Shown: piece after piece, positions 5,314-6,795 of the stretch
How positions within the stretch are numbered: the stretch's first letter is position 1
Layout of the letters: each line of letters opens with the position of its first letter
Source: Thermoplasmata archaeon
GTDB lineage: Archaea; Thermoplasmatota; E2; UBA202; DSCA01
Reading direction: 5' to 3'
DNA length: 6,795 nucleotides
Assembly (NCBI GenBank): GCA_008297795.1
Contig: VBQP01000042.1
Location: forward strand, 1 to 6,795
Translations under genes and position numbers: made by a program
The notes under the pieces: generated by a model
Told to the model about the DNA's origin: nothing
What the model saw: the letters and a program-made list of their open reading frames with translations, nothing else
Databases searched by the model: none

Positions 5314-6583
5314 CAACACGAAGCAGATATCCACGCTTTCCAGGAAGGCATATGAAAATCTGAAAGACAGATACGGGCAGAATGTGGCAGATGCTGTCTT
5401 TTACTGCAGCCACGAAAGCGGCCGTTCAATCCTGATGAAGTTATATTTGAATAAAATCAGGGAAGAGCTCGAGATAAGGGGAGATATGGAGCGCATAAGG
5501 GAAATCATACTGGAGGCAGAAATACTGATGGGAATGCACGAAAGGATCAGCCAGCTCATGCAGAGCGAAGTGGGATATTTCGGCAGCATGGTTCCCCTGG
5601 ACTTTGGGAAGGAACGCCTGCGCCTTGACGACTTCTGCGATTTGTATTTCAAGAAAATCGCATACCCGGGCTCGCATGTCCTGATAAAAGGATGGAAGGG
5701 CGGGGGAAAGACGAATCTGGCGCTGGTGTTTGCAGATTATGCAAGGAGAAGGGGCTATGCGGTGGCAATGAATGTCCCGCTAATCCATTCTGACGAAAGA
5801 TACGATGATGTATATGAGATATACCGCATGAGTGACCTGCTGCAGCTGAGAGTGGAATTGCCGGCCGATACTCCCATGCTTTTCATCATGGATGAAGCGG
5901 ACCAGACATGGGCACGCATACTCGGGACAACAAAAGAGCACAAGAACCTCAACAAATTCGAGAACCTGACACGCCACTACAACATTGCAGTTGTTTCGGT
6001 ATGGCATGTCGAAAAGGATATCCCGGAGCCGCTGATTAAGCAGGTAGATGACGGGAAGGCCACGCTCATTGTCAAGACAAGGAAGGATACCGCCACCACC
6101 AGGGGAATAGTGGACTGCCACATAACACACATACCACGCTCCCCGATAGAATACATGAGCACGGGTGAACGCTCGGCACAGACGGTATACATGGACGTGG
6201 ATATCACCGCCATGACAAGGAAGCTGGCAGGAGTCCAGGATGACAAAAAAGCCAGGGATATCCTGAGAAGGGCCATACACGACCAGTCGGTTATCATGGA
6301 AGATTACAAGGAAATGGAAGGCGAAAAGAAGCTGATATCCGATGTCATGCTCGAGGTCATCGACAATTTCAAGGATTTCATTTCCCCGACGGACAGGACT
6401 GTGGATTGGAGGGCCGTCATGAATGCAAAACGCATAGGTGAAAATGATGCGAAGCTGGTCAAGGACGAGATCATGAGGCAAATCAAGAAGATATGGACTG
6501 ATTTCAAAGGTAACAACCTCTCGGAGATTCCTGACGATGTGCTGAAAAAAATCAGGGGAGCGATAGAGGAAAAATACCTCTGA
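5300..6583 (+). CDS. P-loop ATPase, probably of the additional-strand (FtsK/HerA/Zot-like) class; candidate packaging or assembly motor
   Basis: This is 427 residues from ATG 5300. I preferred that start to GTG 5288 because GGAGG (5292-5296) precedes it, although the spacing of three bases is short. Residues 1-115 are a helical N-terminal region without a recognised domain. The Walker A motif is GWKGGGKT at 131-138, preceded by a strand (HVLIK). The Walker B motif is MLFIMDE at 193-199 with Asp198-Glu199, followed by AD. A later strand (IAVVSVWH, 229-236) leads into VEKDIPEPLIKQVD, where FtsK/HerA/Zot-type ATPases carry a polar sensor residue; here Trp235-His236 occupy the place. Residues about 310-427 are helical and charged, perhaps a DNA or partner-binding tail. 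The domain pattern recalls the VP8-type ATPases of archaeal pleomorphic viruses and Zot-like phage assembly ATPases. ATP binding is well supported; the motor role is inferred. Confidence 0.92.
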   Translation: MAPTDNTKQISTLSRKAYENLKDRYGQNVADAVFYCSHESGRSILMKLYLNKIREELEIRGDMERIREIILEAEILMGMHERISQLMQSEVGYFGSMVPLDFGKERLRLDDFCDLYFKKIAYPGSHVLIKGWKGGGKTNLALVFADYARRRGYAVAMNVPLIHSDERYDDVYEIYRMSDLLQLRVELPADTPMLFIMDEADQTWARILGTTKEHKNLNKFENLTRHYNIAVVSVWHVEKDIPEPLIKQVDDGKATLIVKTRKDTATTRGIVDCHITHIPRSPIEYMSTGERSAQTVYMDVDITAMTRKLAGVQDDKKARDILRRAIHDQSVIMEDYKEMEGEKKLISDVMLEVIDNFKDFISPTDRTVDWRAVMNAKRIGENDAKLVKDEIMRQIKKIWTDFKGNNLSEIPDDVLKKIRGAIEEKYL

Positions 6584-6603
6584 TTGTGACTTTCGCCATG
6601 AAA

Positions 6604-6622
6604 AGTGGGGATTTATCCCGCT
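6604..6622 (+). other. Short hairpin downstream of the ATPase gene
   Basis: AGTGGGG and TCCCGCT can pair around an ATTTA loop, giving about five Watson-Crick pairs plus two G-U pairs. It lies 21 bases after the ATPase stop. It is not directly followed by a T-run (only TTTT at 6632-6635), so it may be an mRNA 3'-end structure or chance. Confidence 0.25.
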
Positions 6623-6703
6623 CTCGCCGTGTTTTGTGGGCATTTCACGTGCGAGGCTGCTTTTTGGTCTGTCTATACTCTACGCTTTATTTCGCTCTCT
6701 CTC

Positions 6704-6719
6704 TTTTTTCATTTTTTTT
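6704..6719 (+). terminator. Oligo-T tract, probable archaeal transcription terminator
   Basis: Six T (6704-6709) and eight T (6712-6719) are separated by CA and lie within a pyrimidine-rich stretch from about 6687 to 6727. Archaeal RNA polymerase commonly terminates at U-runs without a hairpin. The position, about 120 bases after the last stop of the operon and before a promoter-like element, fits the end of the polycistronic transcript. Confidence 0.6.
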
Positions 6720-6741
6720 CAATTCTCAGTATCTGTTTTGC

Positions 6742-6750
6742 GTATAATTT
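6742..6750 (+). promoter_or_regulatory. TATA-like element of a possible downstream promoter
   Basis: GTATAATTT sits after the oligo-T terminator. Its centre is about 34 bases upstream of ATG 6780. With the usual TATA-to-start distance of about 25-28 bases, initiation would fall near 6772-6775, giving a leaderless or nearly leaderless mRNA. No clear purine-rich BRE precedes it (TTTTGC), and a second A/T step (TGTATAG, 6760-6765) lies nearby, so the assignment is tentative. Confidence 0.4.
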
Positions 6751-6756
6751 GGATAC

Positions 6757-6779
6757 GTTGTATAGTTTGTGCAAACAAC
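6757..6779. promoter_or_regulatory. Interrupted inverted repeat next to the putative promoter (possible operator)
   Basis: GTTTG-TG-CAAAC (6765-6776) is a compact inverted repeat. It extends outward if a five-base insertion is allowed: GTTG at 6757-6760 pairs with CAAC at 6776-6779. It covers the predicted initiation site between the TATA-like element and the ATG at 6780, where an archaeal repressor would block transcription. Five-base arms occur by chance, so support is modest. Confidence 0.3.
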
Positions 6780-6795
6780 ATGAAAAAACGTTTTA
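6780..6795 (+). CDS. Possible start of the next gene (first codons only)
   Basis: ATG AAA AAA CGT TTT begins here and is cut by the window end. There is no SD in front, but the TATA-like element upstream would allow a leaderless transcript, which is common in archaea. Five codons cannot prove a gene. Confidence 0.25.

Noticed and set aside
5288..6583. GTG 5288 as the start of the ATPase
   Set aside because: No SD precedes it, whereas GGAGG lies just before ATG 5300. The choice is not certain because the spacing to ATG 5300 is short.
5780..6643. 287-codon ORF on the minus strand
   Set aside because: It lies almost wholly opposite the Walker A/B ATPase gene, its translation is rich in Cys/His/Tyr and low-complexity hydrophobic runs typical of antisense frames, and it has no motif.
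6785..6794. AAAACGTTTT palindrome at the window end
   Set aside because: It is a perfect ten-base palindrome but low-complexity and cut by the window edge; it overlaps the possible start codons and cannot be judged as an operator or att site.
1..6795. tRNA, rRNA, CRISPR array, IS element or long direct repeats
   Set aside because: I looked on both strands and saw no cloverleaf-like segment, no repeat-spacer pattern, no transposase motif and no long repeats.

Overview
The window looks archaeal. All 14 supportable genes in positions 1-6583 lie on the + strand, and most have purine-rich Shine-Dalgarno (SD) sites of the GGAGGTGA type. In a hand count of the ATPase gene at the right end, AGG is the commonest Arg codon (about half) and ATA is about as common as ATC for Ile. 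This codon use and the roughly balanced base composition fit several euryarchaeal lineages (for example Archaeoglobi, Thermoplasmata or ANME-1 relatives), and I cannot choose between them. All three stop codons end genes, so the standard code applies.

Layout. Positions 1-1304 hold a run of very small, mostly hydrophobic proteins: a truncated two-helix protein, a 4-TM protein, a 3-TM protein, a 23-residue strongly basic microprotein, a 36-residue single-TM protein and a 79-residue hairpin-like membrane protein. Positions 1309-2771 hold a charged, helical 310-residue soluble protein that probably starts at an unusual ACG codon, a small alpha/beta protein and a membrane-anchored zinc-ribbon protein. 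Positions 2758-4496 hold a multi-TM protein with a C-terminal coiled coil, then a secreted, C-terminally anchored protein with clustered N-glycosylation sequons. Positions 4496-6583 hold two small soluble proteins and a P-loop ATPase with Walker A and Walker B motifs. The last 212 bases are non-coding: oligo-T tracts (probable terminator), then a TATA-like element, an inverted repeat and possibly the first codons of another gene.

Nearly all genes touch or overlap (ATGA, GTGA and TGATG junctions, and two 14-base overlaps), so this reads as one polycistronic, translationally coupled unit. Small membrane proteins, an anchored surface protein, two small ORFs and an ATPase together resemble the virion module of membrane-enveloped archaeal viruses. 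The order recalls the VP3-VP4-small ORFs-VP8 order of pleolipoviruses, and the many small hydrophobic proteins also recall spindle-shaped viruses. This is inference from architecture only; I recognised no protein by clear sequence identity. No replication, integrase, tRNA, CRISPR or transposase gene is visible, so a virus, a provirus, a plasmid and a cellular secretion-like locus all remain possible.
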